DNA from: Taeniopygia guttata
Lineage: Eukaryota > Chordata > Aves > Passeriformes > Estrildidae
DNA length: 64,000 nt
Assembly (NCBI RefSeq): GCF_048771995.1
Contig: NC_133027.1
Span: 11,094,001-11,158,000, forward strand
Direction: 5' to 3'
A program made the translations under genes and the position numbers. Below, piece after piece: positions 50,608-64,000 of this stretch. Within the stretch, counting starts at the first letter, position 1. Every line of letters begins with the position of its first letter. The notes beneath the pieces are model-generated. The model was not told the origin of the DNA. It did not search any database and saw nothing but the letters and a program-made list of their open reading frames with translations.

Positions 50608-53600
50608 CACCATGAAATGTGACAGAAATTTTTGTTTGAATAAATCACTGTCACCCCTGATAAAACCATATACAAGTGTCTTGGCATGAGGGAATGCTGC
50701 AAATTGGTTTGCACGATGAAGACAGAGCCCATGAAACCTGCAGAGAGAAAATACAAATCCAACCCACAAAGTGTAGTAAACAACCCACTCATATGGAGGA
50801 GGTGATAGGTGCAGATTTTATTGGATATGTCGCCTGGCATTGCGTGTTTTCCCATTACATAACAAGGCACTGTGCAGTTTATTCCACTGCAATTTGCCAC
50901 CTGGTATAACAATGTATAAAATTCAAAGAGTAATTATTTGGAAAAGTCATATGAATGTTTAAAAAAGTATATGGAAGATGATTATGCCTGTGAGTCCATT
51001 CCTCACACTTGCACTTTACAGGGCAGGTGTCAAAATTGCAACTTATATATGTAAGAATTACGGAAAGTTCTAAATCCTCAATATGGAATATTCATTCCTA
51101 CCAAGTGCCAAATACCCTAGTTTTATAGATACTGGAAAAGCAGTTCACCTACCAATCTTTGTCAACCTCACTCATATTCCTAATACTCTGTGCTATGTAA
51201 ATACAAATCACAGCATTAATCTCTATTTTTGAGCACTTTGCATTAGGGAAATATGGTGTATTACAAAAAAGTTATAGAGTATCCAAGTTTCTAGAAACTT
51301 GCAGGAGCGTTATAGAAGTCTCAGTCTGTTAGCAGCATCTAGAGTTCCTGCTTCAGAAAATATTTATAGTATGGAACACCTTCCTGTGCTTCAATCCATT
51401 TGCACTTTATCAGATATCAGAGCAGCAATGTTGTAAACTGTGTGACCTGCCAGTGGCCAATGAGCAAGAGGTTCTGGGTTTAGTTTGGGGTTTTTTAAAC
51501 AATTTCTTCTGTTCAGTGCTTTCTTTCCGCTCCTTTTTTTCTCCTGCATTACTGGTAGTAGTAACATATTTACCTTGTCCTGGGGAAACAAGCAGAGTCT
51601 GACAGTACAAGAAAAAGTTGTTTTCTCTCTGATTTACTCAGTAGTCATTTTTTCTGCTAAATCCATGTTCATCCTCCCAAGCTCCAACCAGGATCATACA
51701 GAATTCTGAACTAATCTAATCTAGTATGGTGGCAAAATGTCTTTAGAGAGAGACAGGAAGTATTGCTGCTCAGTGAAAGAAGATGGGTTTGCAGAAAAAC
51801 AGTGACCTGCACTACTGGAAAAGGCAGTTCTGTTCCAATTCTGAAGCATGGTCTCAGAATGATTTATCAAATCCCAGTTACTTAGTAGAAAACTGACCAA
51901 TAAAGATTATAGAAAATGGAACAAGGAAGCACGTGGCTAAAATCCTGCTCCTCTGGGACCAAAGCATTCCTCCTTCTTAGGATTCACATTTCTAAATGCT
52001 GCTGTGGAGATCAGGAGCCAGGGCTCAGCTCAGCAATTAATCTAGCGATTAATCTAATTCCTTTTTTTTTTTCCACAGCAGAAAAAAATAACATTTCCTC
52101 CTCATTTGTCACTACTGACAACACATTAGTTACAGCAATTGCTTTGGATCAGCTCTTTCTTCTTCATAGGTCTTTTGGAAGGATCAAATCTGGCCCCATA
52201 GCATCACTGAATGGGAGAAAGGGCATCTTGGACACGAGTGAGTACTCAATATGATCCAGATGAAGCTAAAAATAGCCCTGCCAGAGCAGCCCCTTTGTGC
52301 TTACTTTTCAGCTGGTGTAGCTGGTTTTGCCTGTGTGCTGTCTGAGTAGAGGGTAGCCATCCTTTCAGCCTCTCCATCCACCCTCCCACACAGGTCCTAC
52401 ACAGAGCCACAGCTGAGCTAAGGATGAGAGGCCCCTTGCAGGACAGACAATGGTGTGGGATAAAAGACAAGGAATTGTCATGTCCATTCTGTTGGGTCTA
52501 GGATGGGAGGGGGCTGAGAGGAAGAGTGTTTAATTTGTGCCTTCTTTCAGGGCACAGGGATGATTGCACCACTGGGTGTCTCAGTGCTGCCAAAACTGAG
52601 AGCTGGGAGCTGAGGACCAAAGCTGAGGCACGTGGAGAACATTAATACAGACTTGACTTCAGTAACACAAAGGTGAAGCATTTATAAATTCTGAGACATA
52701 ATTCAGGAGGAACCTAGCTGATTTAAGTTTTTATTTTAGGAATTTTCTCTCCATTTGTGATGTTGGAAAAGCTAGGATACCTGTTGCTTGACCTGTCTTC
52801 CATTTTCACACTGAGATGATAAAAGTTGTGGTATTCTAACATCATGGCTGGAGCCTTCATGTGGGCATGATATAAAGAAGGGATTGTTTTATAGTCACAA
52901 TAATTTTATTATCATGTCTTACTAATCTTATTGTGGCAACATCTCATAAAGCAGTGGGGCTCTGCCATCTTCATTGCCACAAGGATGCCCAATGTCCTCA
53001 CATCCACATGAGGCAAACTTCCAGTCTACAGTTTCTAAGAGATTGGTGTCTAGAACAGAGTAAGCAGAGGATCCTGAAAACCTTCCAAAAGAGACTTTTC
53101 TATGGGTGCATTGTTTCCTCCATCATTAGTCCTCAACCTAATCTATACACTATTATAAAATACATAATCATTTCAAGGCTATATCTCCCCAGATATGGAA
53201 ATTGTGTAGTGTTCTGGCCAGCAGTGAAGGAAAGTAAAGCAGCTGTGGATGGATGTTACACTGATGTCCTTCCCTCCGACTCATCCCTGTCCTTCTGCTG
53301 TGCCCCTGCTGCACACCAGACAGCAGCACTCTGGTTTCCCTGTGAGGTCCCACCAACCTGCTCATAATCTCCATGCTGGAGTATCACTAAGGGAAAAATT
53401 TATATCCCTCTGTAGTCCTCTTGTTATTATGATGAAGACATTACTATATTGTTTCCTCTGATAGCTTTTATCTGGGCATTGACTGGATTCATATATTTAT
53501 AAGAATTGCTACTGATATCTTGCTCCTTATTAATAATAAAAAAAGTGTATGCAGATGACATAACAACCCAAATAATTCCACAAATTATTTCTTTTTCCTT

Positions 53601-56600
53601 CGAATTCTGAACTAAATTACAATATCAAAAATCTCATTGAGAAACCTGATTGGTTTACTTTATTTTACTTCTCCTGCACCTCAGAGGTGCTGCAGTGCTA
53701 CAAAGGGATGCTTTGGATAATGGTATTTTATTCCTCAGCCTACTGCATGTTTTAGTTCTCAGTGCTTCCAGTGCCTACCAGTTTGGCTTGAGGTTTTGGG
53801 TGGGTTATGTTGGGGTGCTTTTATTTTTTTATTTTTAGGGCTATTTTTTTTAATTGCTGCCACAAGGTGAGAAACTCCTCTGCATAACAGAGTACATGTC
53901 CACCTTTTCCTTGGCTGTCTTCCTCTGTTAAAAAAATTCCTATTGTCTTCAGGAATACCCTGTACTACAGTGACACTACTGTTATTTTCATTATGTGTCA
54001 CAGAAGACCCCTAGTCATACACTGCACCACAAACTCATTTATGCAAGGACAAAATTCATGATCTAGCTCCAAAATTGTATTAACATTTACACAGGCCAAA
54101 TTCTAAAATTATTTTTGAATTGTTTTGTTTATAAACTGGCCTTTAAAAAACTCTATTAATGGGTCATAACATGTTCCAAGTCATTGTCTTTGATCGGTAT
54201 CATAATACTTTGATGATACAATAGAAGTACTGGTATTCCATTATTTAAATTCCTTTTTTATCCAGGACCAAATTAACTTTCAGTGCCTGGTAGGAACCCA
54301 GACAACCAAGTGAGATCGTGGTCAGAGGTAGAGAACAGAAAACATGAAAGGAAAGCTCAAAAATTCCCATAACCTCTCAGGCATGGAAGGTACATCCAAA
54401 CTGTCTACCAAAAAGAGTTTTTCGTCCTTGCTAAACTTTGAACAGTGGCTGAGATATGTTTGGCAAGATCAGAGACTGCTCTAAAAATTAAAAATTACCA
54501 GATTTTCAGATATCCCTGCTAGCACAGACATAACCACAGCCATCTTAAGAAATGCACAAGTTAAAAATGGGTTAATGTAATCCATCAAAGAAGCCACAAT
54601 GGGGAACTAAAGTCCTAAAATATTTAGGTCAACACTTTTTCCACAACCCCTTTTCTAGGTTTCAGCCACAACACCTTGTCCATAGTAAGACAACATTCTC
54701 TGATCCCAGTTTGTCCACAGGAACCTCTTTTAAAGTTCATCTAGCCTTTCTCATCATGTGCTACCTGAGGAAGCTCAGAAGCCAAAACTCTGCAAAATGG
54801 TGATTGAGCAAATATGATCCTCTTCTCTCACTGAAAACCATGGATGGTCTGCTTACTAGGTCTGAAATAGTAGCTCTGCAGCCACAAAGACATGCTTCCA
54901 TAGCTGGAAGGGCTGGAGGAGGCAGTGATGGAGTGTGAGTTAAAAATACAAGTTGCTCCAGAAGAGAGATGAGGAAGTGTCAGGGTGGGGAGAGTACTGC
55001 AGTCCCAGAAAGCAGAACATGATTCTGGGTATTACACATTGCAAAGAAAGATGAAAATTGTTTTCCTGGGTTTTCTATTTTTGCAAAGCATCTGTCTGTT
55101 GGGCAGGAAGGGTTAATCTCTGTCTTTAAAATACTTCAATGTATAGGATCTGGATACATGTTCATACATATTCTCTGTCACTATACTGAGGTGAGTTTAT
55201 AACCTAGAGTGGAAAAACAACTTTTATTTAAATTAAATGTATCTTGCCATTGTATAGAAAACCTGTGGTATAAGGCAAACTGTTACAGAACAGGGAAAAA
55301 GATACACATGGCATTCATCACATATTATGCATAACAAGATAGGGAAGAATGTTGTGTGCAGGCAGTTTTTACATAGTCACAGTACTGAAGAGAAAGCACC
55401 TCCTTGTTATTCCAAACAAAACCTTATTATAGGGTTTTCTATGATGAAACCATATTATATTAGAGCTGTCAGGTGTATTTCATCCATACATAATTGCTGT
55501 GCTCTGTTATTTTCCTCTGTCAGCTGAAGCTCAAGCAGTGCTGTTCTGAGTCTCATTCTAGCATGGTCCAAAATCCCAGTGAAGAATGGTATTGCCTGAT
55601 TTTGTCCTAGATTCTCAGGGTATGGCCTACTCCAACAGGCAACAAGGGATATTTCGGCAAGAATGTATCCTGGCAACAGCATAGAAATGCCATCAGCATC
55701 TCCTTAGTTGTTTCCATAGTATAAGTTTAAGACCAAGTCTGATTTCACAGACTGTACCACTACAGCTTTCAAATAGCCAGCCCAGATTGTCCCAGCCTAT
55801 CCCTGCTATCTTCATTACTTACTACTGTGCAATAACTATTACGTAATGTCTGTGACTTGTAAATATTTGATTATAAATTCAAATTCCTGTAAAATTCACT
55901 GTTAAATATTAGCTGCAGATAGATTGAAACACAGATGTTTCTTGCTGGAATTAGTCCAGAAAGTCAGAATTAACACCATGACTTCCCAGAAAACCAGTTA
56001 CAGACTCAAGAATGGCAGGACTGTGGCTGGGTCCAGTCATACCTACCATGCCCTCTGTATATATTCAGGGAAATCTTACAGCCTCTTGACTACAATATCA
56101 GAAATTTTGTAATTTGTTATCCCACAGACCTACATATTTCAGCCCTACTATTTCCATCTCTTCCCTCTCAGCCTACTTACAACCATCCCCATATCTCCCT
56201 TCTTTGTGCTCTCTTTTTGGGGTGTGCTCTATCTAGCCTGCAGTACCCAGTGGCTTTTACAACTCTCCTGCTGCACACCCAGCATTTGACCCTTCATGGT
56301 CCTCCTGCTGCAGAATCTTCTGCCTCCAATCCCCTGCTTCCCTCCAGAGCCAACACAGGTCACTTTGCCTAGTGTCCTTCATTAAGTGTGTTTGAAACCA
56401 GGAATAAAAGACTTTATGGAGAACATTTCAAATCAGTCCACTGGTCATATACTGAACAGCTTTTAAGTTACCTTGGAGGAACTTTTAAAGTCCAGCCTGT
56501 AGTACCCACTAGTGCAAGGCCATGGAATGTGTTTTCCTTGTACCACTGGTACCAGCTAACAGTGTATTCAAGTCATATCAACTGGAAATGGACCTAGCAG

Positions 56601-59600
56601 CAATTTCCAAACTTCATGTATTTCATCAAAGCCTTGTACCTGAAAAGCCTAGAAAATGAACATGTTCGAGATCAGTTAACACTGTACTAGATATTATTCC
56701 AGAATAAATGGCTGAATTTTCCCACTATCTCCAAACAGCACGTGACTAACAGCAGAAAGTATCTTTCTTTGCTCCCCTTAGACCTCCTAAGCAATCATTT
56801 GCCCTGCTCTCTGAGCTCCTGGATCCCTGAAAAATGCTCCAATATTGTAACTGAATTGCAGCTGCAGAGATGTCAGTGACCAGAAACACTTACATGCCCA
56901 GAATATCTAGTGCCTGGTTCCCTGTTTTTGTGAAATAGTCCTACTCTCATCCTATCTCAACATTTCTTACACATAAACACAAATCTAGTGTCTAAGCTTG
57001 TAAACCCAATGTTTCTGTGAAAAAAAAAACCTACATAAAAAATATCAAGCTAGCAATTGGAAGCAGTTGGCTGCAAAGACCTTTGGAATGAAAAAGATTG
57101 TTCATTGCAACAGGACTTTCAGGCATACAAATATAGTTCGGAAAGGACTTATTGCCTTCAGCCCCCTTGAGGCTGGTGAGGGATTATGAGGATGACATTT
57201 TAATATGGGAATGGTCTATCTGTGATAGAAACTGGAGGATAAACAAACCCTCGGTTATTTTTTTTGAACTATGAGCAGGATTTAACAGAGCAGGTTTCAA
57301 GTACATTTCTCTTATCAAAATGTCTTGCAAAATCTGAGGGTGATGAAATAGTTGGAGAAATCACAAGTTTTCAGAACTGCAGCTAAACATGTGAAAATGC
57401 AGCCCAGGAACTGGCAGACAACTATCTTTCCATGAGTGAGAAGGCAACAGAGAAACCTTACAGTGACCCAGGAGTCAGTGGGAAAGGAGAGGGAGATTAA
57501 TGAGATTCTGAACAGACAAGCAGCTCTTATGGAAAACATGCAGTACCAGAGCTTCCCTCCCACTCTCTCATCCTGCAGTCTCAAGTGATTCTGTGTCTGG
57601 ATCCCCAGACCTCCAAAGAACAATCAGACTGGGAATGCAAGGTCCTCGAGAACCCAAATCACAGCTTCTCATGAGGCACTGACCACAGCAGTGCCCACTT
57701 CAGACCTCTCCAACCCAAATATGATTTTATTGCTGCAACAAATTGCTTCCAGCTCTTCAGATTCCTCAAAGGTCATCAGGCAGAAAACCCACAGCCACCA
57801 ACAGCTGTAGTCTGTAATGTTCAGAGTCGTGGGGGCTGTCTGCATTGCACTGTCACTGATAAGTTCAAATCATAGTATTTGCCCCCTTTTTTTCTTTTAA
57901 TTTATAGTGCTCACAGTATGTATGCACCATTTTTGCAACTTTGCACTTTTGGCTTTCAAAAGAAAAAGGTTACTTTTATTCATTGCTGTAATTTTAGCTT
58001 GCATATATTAATAATGGTTTGAGGCTATTAAAACTATAATTAAAAAAAAACCAAACCTTTATTTTCAAGAGTTAGGAAGTTTTTGATGCACTCTGGGAAA
58101 CAAGAGTACAGTTCACTGTCATTTAAATGCAATTTAACTCACTCTCAAGAAAATCACTCATTTAAAATGAGCTTATGGGTAATAAAGGGTTCAAAACCAG
58201 GCCAGTCCTCTAAACCAGAGTACTGATATCATCCAGACAGCGTCATCTTACCTGCTTTGTCTAAGTGTGTGCTCCAGTACCCACCTGACCTCTTCCAAAT
58301 AAATATTTAGGTATTAATTAATTGTTATAGTTGTTGTTTTGGTTCTTATTCAGTAAATATTCTGCCAAGGAAGGTAGAGTATCAAGCAGTAATCAAAGAA
58401 AAGGTAAGATTAATTGGCAGGGACTTTATCAGCAGACCAACCAAGGCCTGGATACAGACCCACTACTGTCACCCAGTTATCCATAGAGTTAAATTGGCTC
58501 TCTGGTACTGTTTTTGGCATCAAATGCCATCCAGGATAATTCAGGTGGGCACAATTCTGGTGACACAGGCTGAGGACCACCCCTTTCTTTGTTTTGGAAG
58601 GGTATGGATGTGAGCCATGCCATGCCAGATGTTGTTCCTCTCTCTGCAGAGGACTGGAGACCTCATTTTCTTTAAAAATAGAGGAATGATCTGCTGCAGC
58701 CCTAGCACTATGCATCAGATCATTATGAATCCTTCTGGAACTGCCTGATTAATCCTTGTTATCCAGACTTCCTGCCGGCACCCTGTCACTGCCTCTCATC
58801 CTAATGCTGCAGCACAACCCCTTCCCATCAGGTAACACTCAGAGCCACTGCCCAGAAGGGCACCACAAGGGGTGAGGTGTCTTCAGGAGTGAGCTGTGAA
58901 AGTTTTCAGTCCAGCCTGGGAAGGCCCATAAGTAACATGTAATGAATGTATGGACAGACTATTTCCCATCAGATACAAAAAATATACAGATGAAGACTGG
59001 CCTAAAAGGCTTTTGGTTTTGATGTCCTGCACTCAGAAGTTACAAAATGAAACAAAGTGACATTTACAGCTGTCATATGAAGTCACTGCTAAATATTCTT
59101 TACTTTCAAAATAAAAACCTTCTTTCTCAAAAGATACCTCTCTCCTCTGGGATGGGTTTAGGACAAATGCTAAACTGATTCCAGTTATCTCAAGCTGTAT
59201 GCACCTACTTTTTCTGTTTGCATCACACCTTTGAGCCTGTTCCAAATTACTGAAGTATTTTCCTGAAGGGCATTAGGGCCTTCCTTTGCAAAGTCAGTTC
59301 CTCTCTTGCTGGAATTCTCTCGAAATACAAGAGACACAGCATGTCCCACTGTAAAGATGCAGCCTGGCCTGTGGAGAAGATTTTGACCTTGTGGCCAAAT
59401 ATTCTTCTATCCTTTCTCTCAAGTAAAATTAGTTTTTACTATCCTTCCCACTCTTGCCTTTTCCACTCGTTTCACTTACTCTATATGCCAGTCTTTGGGG
59501 TTTTTTCCTTCATTTCAGTTTCTGAGTCCTACCCCAGAAAGTCATTGCCACAATTTAACATAAATGTAAGTCTATTTGCACCAAAGAGAGATCCCGGTAT

Positions 59601-60837
59601 CCCTCTACACTTCAAACACGCTCTTTCACCTAACCTTGATACAGTTGTCAGTTCTTATCCCTTATACAAAAGCATATGAAAGTCACAAGGGTTCAATGAA
59701 CAAACTAGTTTTTTGGAACAAGTCAAGAAATGAGTTTTCATAATTTAAACAAATAAATTCTGTGTTCACCCAATATCTCCTAAAATTATTTTTGTTTCAA
59801 GCTAACACCTACCATCAAAAACCGCAATGCTGGATGTGGGAGTTAAGAAAAATAATAAATAAGTCAGAATAGAAGTAGTTTCTAGGCAACATCTGGTTTT
59901 CCCTGAATAAGCAGAAGCTTGCACTTGTCTGAAGGAACCCAGGGTTTTTGTGCTGCATTTATGTTCTCTGTCTTACCAAAAGACTACCTCATCTACTGGA
60001 ACAAAGGCTTCATGCTGAGGGGAACACATTTATCTTCATGATGGATGTTTGGCCCATCAGCTGAAGCCACAGCTCTAGAGATGGAGATGGTGCAGTAGGT
60101 TTGGTCGAATGGTTGTTAAAATTGACTGTAAGTCTTGAGCCAGCTGCCAAAACTGCCTCCAGCAAGTGCTTCTCCTGGTGATTCCTGTCATCCCTCATTA
60201 TCTTCAGAGCTTGCTCCTCCCTCATTGCCACTTGTCTGTGCTTGGTTTTGGGGTCCCTGTTGCACCCTGTGGCCCCATCTGCACTTGCAGTGTTCTTGTC
60301 ACCTCTAAGCCTTCAGTGACTTTGGTCACAGCCTTTGGGACTCCTTTGGCCTGCCGCTGAATTTGAAGAATGAAGCAGCCAAACCGGCTCGTTCACTGGG
60401 AGCTGCAGGCACTGGACTCTCTGAAGGAAGGACTTTTGACATTTTTTTCTCCTTTGGGGCAAAGGAAAACAGGCTAATTAAAACCAAAGGACTCAGAGAG
60501 GTGTTAGCTGCTGCCTCACACATTGGGTTTATAGACTGAATCTTGTTCTCTTTAGGCTTCCAGATTTTTCTCAGTTACTATTTCTCCTGTCACATACTCA
60601 ACTGTTTCTTGTCGTACACCCACTGCTTGTGTCTGCCCTTTGGAAAAACTTTTCTACAATCATACACTTCATCAGTACAATAATTATTTCAGGCTTCCCT
60701 GCGCGACATAGAGAGCTAGTGTGATGCACAGTGAAGTGGAAGGAAGCCCTCTTCTGGATTTCAATATGTTTTGAATGAGGTATTTTTCCTTGAAAAATCC
60801 TGGTTTTTCATCTTCTTTCACTTACTTTGGTATTCAA

Positions 60838-60872
60838 GATGTGTGTGAGTGTGTGTGACTGTGTGTTTGTGA
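60838..60872. repeat. TG-rich microsatellite
   Basis: An interrupted (TG)n tract with GA and AC interruptions. Confidence 0.8.
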
Positions 60873-61344
60873 TTTCCATCCCCTAGATTTTTAGCCCTGA
60901 AAAGGACACAAATCTGGGAGATAAACTCAAAAGGCATCATTGATGAAGCATTGAAGCCAATTCCATGTTTTAATCCTGCATAAATTATTCTGGAACTCAG
61001 CCCACATTTATGATGTGTGAGAGAATAGAAAAATAATGGGATTACTCAGAAGTTTCAGATGATTATAAACATATGGTGCAGAAGGCTATAAGAGCAAAAC
61101 ATACTGAGGGAAATATCAGTAAATGAAAGGTTAATAATGGAAAAAGTAAGTTTGGAATCTCATATGTGGCCTATTATCAAACACTACTGACATGAAAGAA
61201 TTCCTGCAGAACTGTTAAAAGTGGACAGCTAGTAGTTTAATGATTGTAGCAAGAGAACTTTAGGCATTGGAAAGGAAACTATATGATTATAAAAGAACTC
61301 ATCACATATTTAAGCTTCCCATGAAAAATGGTAGTTTTTGTGTC

Positions 61345-61430
61345 TGAGGTTCCGGACTGGGACTCAGATCTTGATTTATTTCCCAGTTCTGCTACAGATT
61401 TCCTCTGCGACCTCAGGCCAGTTACTCTGG
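61345..61430 (+). mobile_element. MIR-like amniote SINE fragment, core region
   Basis: In order it shows CGGACTGGGACTCAG, TTCCCAGTTCTGCTAC and CTGCGACCTCAGGCCAGTTA, which line up with the tRNA-related and core parts of amniote MIR (GACTGGGACTCAGGAGACC..., ...TCTGCCAC..., ...TGACCTTGGGCAAGTCA). The copy is truncated and well diverged, so it predates birds. It is in sense orientation on the + strand. Confidence 0.65.
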
Positions 61431-63560
61431 GAGAAACATGTTAAAGCTCCTAAATGACTTATGAATTCAAGTCCCTTTACCAAAAGGGGCATAGCAACAG
61501 ATTCACAAAGGGAAAATCATATGGCAATGCTGACCAAGGCTATCCCCAAAATGACGGTGTTCTACCACATCACTTGCCAGTTCTGAGCACCAAGAGGCCT
61601 CCATGCCTCAAGGAGAATGGCTGTCTTCTGAATGGTCATGGGAAATGAGCAGGAGGTGGCATGGGAGGGAGGGATCAGCTGCCCTCTGACCTCCTCTGGG
61701 TTCTGCTGGAGCAGGCGGTCTTGGGAATTGCTCCCTCTCATGGTTTCCAGCTTCTGCTCAATTTTCACTGGTGGCTCATATCTGGGGAAGGCTTAGATGT
61801 GATGCCTGGATCTGCGCAGGCAGAAGATGCCAGAATTTATATGGCTGGTTGGTTTACCCTGAAGGAAACAGATCCCTGGCTATTTCCATCTTGCTTTGGT
61901 CAAAAAAGAAAGAACCAGGAAAAACTGTCTCAAGGTAACTGGTTTTGGAAACTTTTCAGTTGTTTTACTGCCCACCCACAGCCCTCAGACTCTGCACTGA
62001 AACCTATCTCCCAAAAACCCAAGAGAAGTGATCTGAAAGAGGGGCAGTTTGCCCTCTTGCTCCCAGTCTGTGAAGCAGAGCAATAACCAAGACACAGTGC
62101 TCCCCTTTATTTCCTTCAACCCTTGGGCTTCCTTATCTGGGTTAGGAGCAAAGTGTTTATTTGTTTGCCAGTGCAGGATTTAGCTTCCTAAGAAAACTCA
62201 CATAGCAACCAAGCAGGCATATAAACATGAAGCACCTAAATGTTGTTGCCTCCAGATTTCTGACAGCTTTGAAAAATGGACCCTTTTTGCTGTTGCCAGC
62301 TTGTACAAATAGCAATAACAGGATATTCTTTGTCTCCCTCATCCTATATTAGTCCATGCTGTGCATAGTCTCACAACTCTCACACAAAACAGGAATGTAA
62401 GCAGTAATAAACCTGTAATGTAAGTAGAAGAGCCAAGGATGGATATTCACTCTAGCTTTCCATATGCTGTAGCAATGATAAAAGGATCTTTCAGACATCT
62501 CTTTCTCCGCCTTAATATGCAGCGCGGTCATAACTCAGAAACTGCTTTGGACAGGATTCACAAACTGCTGTGTCTGTGTAAAGTCAGTTGAGAGTAAATA
62601 AAATGCTTTCTGCTTCAGTCCCTCAGATATCTCCATTTGACTTGGTTTGTTTCATTCTGTGTGGAAGTATATGAAGCTTAAGGTATGGGATAGAACATTA
62701 AGGTAAAAATTTTCATGGTTTTGAGATTCAAAAATATTCCAGCAGAGAATCTCCCTTAAAAGCATTTGTTGTCAATGGGTTTGGCATAAGCAATAGATCC
62801 AGATAAAACACAGAAAAGAATGTAACATAAAGGCAAAAAGGTGGATTCTCATAATTTAGAAAGAAATATTTCAGTAATCAGTGTTTGCCATAGGAGTGGA
62901 GAAGTATAAAAGAATTCAGAAATATCAAGGTAAGTTTTTAAACTTTCCTCATAATATTTTCAACCTAGAATACTCCACCAACATCTTCTTCCTCCTCAGC
63001 AAAGTAAAGGCAGGCTGATCTCACTGTTAGCTAAACTTAAAGCACTAAATGAAAACCTATTTTGAGTACTGATGGCTGTAAGTTGCATTTCATCAAAATT
63101 GTTGAACTCTTTTGGGTGAGAATAGGAACAATTTCACATAACCAAGTAGCTAAAGTCTCAATTAATATGTTAGGTTCCACATTCAGAAAAAAAAAAAAAT
63201 AGGAATTTTCTGTCACTGTGACCTTCTGTATCTGCTTTTGTAATCAGTGTGATCAAAGCAGTCCTTCTGCCATGGGACAGGATTCCCTTCTGGAATATTT
63301 CCACAGAACTTGAGACAGCTGTTGCAAAAATGTATTTTAAAAAGCTGCAGGAAATCTGTCTGTAGCTGATACTTTTCTTAAGCTTTCAGTCTTGAAAGAA
63401 TCTTTCTGTTTCCTGTAAGTAACTGTGTCTTTTAATTGATGTATCTGCTTGTAGAGGGGAATCCTTTTTCACTGTCTGAAATAACTTTGGTCAAAATTAT
63501 CTCTTCTAAATCTCTTGGCTACTGTATTTGTCTGTTCCAAAGTACCACTGAGACATAATC
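61431..63560. other. Intergenic DNA, no gene seen
   Basis: AT-rich, with an open frame at 61,661-62,086 (141 codons) that has no recognisable domain. Nothing else is supported. Confidence 0.6.
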
Positions 63561-63564
63561 TTCT

Positions 63565-63700
63565 GGGTAAAGGGGGCCATTATGATCATCTCATTAAACC
63601 TTGGGCAGAAGACAGATACAATTTGAGTGTTTCTCATGGAAAACCTCTTGCTTCTGGTTGACATGCCCATCCTTCAGAGAAACAGATTCACTGGGGATTA
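63565..63700 (-). mobile_element. CR1/L3-like LINE 3' end fragment
   Basis: The + strand has GGGGGCCATTATGATCATCT near its left end, which is close to the reverse-complement CR1 3' end (GGGACCATTATGATCATCTAGTC), then after a diverged stretch CTTCTGGTTGACATG and CATCCTTCAGAGAAACA where the consensus has CTTGTGGTTGAGC and ATCTTTCAGAAAGACA. It is short and old. Sense orientation is minus. Confidence 0.55.
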
Positions 63701-64000
63701 GACTGCTCCTGCTTGGACTGCCTCTAGTAGGACTACAAAGGCCAGGGAATCAGATTAGTAGTTGTGGTCACTCATCCTGAATGTCCTGGCTGTGTCCCAT
63801 CTGGGTCTTTCATGCTTACTTTTGGAAGAACTACCAGTCCTAGTTTATTTTCCACTTATTTTTTCCTTAAAAATTTGCTGTCTGTAAATTACAGGATTGT
63901 AAGGATACTGCAACATGATTTTCACAGTGCAGCCAAAACTGGTGTCATGAAAGCATCAGGCTATGTCAAGATACACAAATGTTCTTCCAGGGAACTGAGA
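63701..64000. other. Intergenic DNA at the right edge
   Basis: Nothing recognised; the CR1 fragment to its left may continue here in unrecognisable form. Confidence 0.5.

Larger units (their letters stand above)
48601..61340. other. Intergenic DNA, no gene seen
   Basis: Long AT-rich non-coding interval. It holds a short (AAT)n run near 50,497-50,509, a near-perfect inverted repeat at 50,580-50,607 and a TG-rich microsatellite at 60,838-60,872. Open frames of up to 144 codons (52,933-53,367) show no family features. No RNA gene is evident. Confidence 0.6.

Noticed and set aside
52933-53367. 144-codon open frame
   Set aside because: No recognisable domain, signal or codon bias; no CpG island or splice-site context. 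Random frames of this size are expected in 64 kb.
60010-60231. Minus-strand frame with a charged helical stretch (REEQALKIMRDDRNHQEKH)
   Set aside because: It vaguely recalls C-termini of transposon-derived MADF/SANT proteins, but there is no domain before it and no second line of evidence.
61661-62086. 141-codon open frame next to the MIR-like fragment
   Set aside because: No domain or homology I can recall, and no promoter or splice context.
1-64000. tRNA, rRNA, snRNA, CRISPR or operon-like features
   Set aside because: No B-box-like words with a matching A-box and cloverleaf, no ribosomal blocks, no regular spacer array; the window is vertebrate nuclear DNA.

Overview
This window looks like a piece of a bird (sauropsid) chromosome. 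It carries two spliced protein-coding genes with vertebrate splice sites, two CpG-island promoters, AT-rich intergenic DNA, few interspersed repeats, and the few recognisable transposon remains are CR1-type LINEs and amniote MIR-like SINEs. I see no bacterial, viral or organellar genes. The species cannot be fixed from the sequence alone; low repeat density and short introns favour a bird over a turtle or crocodile.

Layout: 1-14,500 is AT-rich intergenic DNA with no gene I can support. 14,550-15,600 is a CpG island holding the first two exons of NT5C1B (cytosolic 5'-nucleotidase IB), whose six coding exons run on the + strand to the stop at 20,816 and encode a predicted 358-residue protein. 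20,817-25,850 holds the NT5C1B 3' UTR and a spacer with an unidentified mRNA-like block on the minus strand. 25,850-26,660 is a second CpG island with the first exon of RDH14 (retinol dehydrogenase 14). The second and last RDH14 exon is 29,616-30,233, giving a predicted 321-residue protein. From about 31,250 to 64,000 there is no supportable gene, only intergenic DNA with three CR1 fossils, two MIR-like SINE fossils and simple repeats.

How the genes relate: NT5C1B and RDH14 lie head-to-tail on one strand with 5.3 kb between the stop of the first and the start of the second. The same pair is adjacent and co-directional on human chromosome 2p24, where an NT5C1B-RDH14 read-through transcript is known. 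NT5C1B dephosphorylates AMP to adenosine in the cytosol. RDH14 is a membrane-anchored, NADP(H)-using short-chain dehydrogenase acting on retinoids. They share no known pathway, so the link is positional.

I found no convincing new system. The most useful second-look items are the short NT5C1A-like N-terminus of this NT5C1B, the 63-bp tandem repeat abutting the RDH14 start codon, the read-through-compatible exon phases, the mRNA-like minus-strand block near 22 kb, and the ancient repeat fossils.
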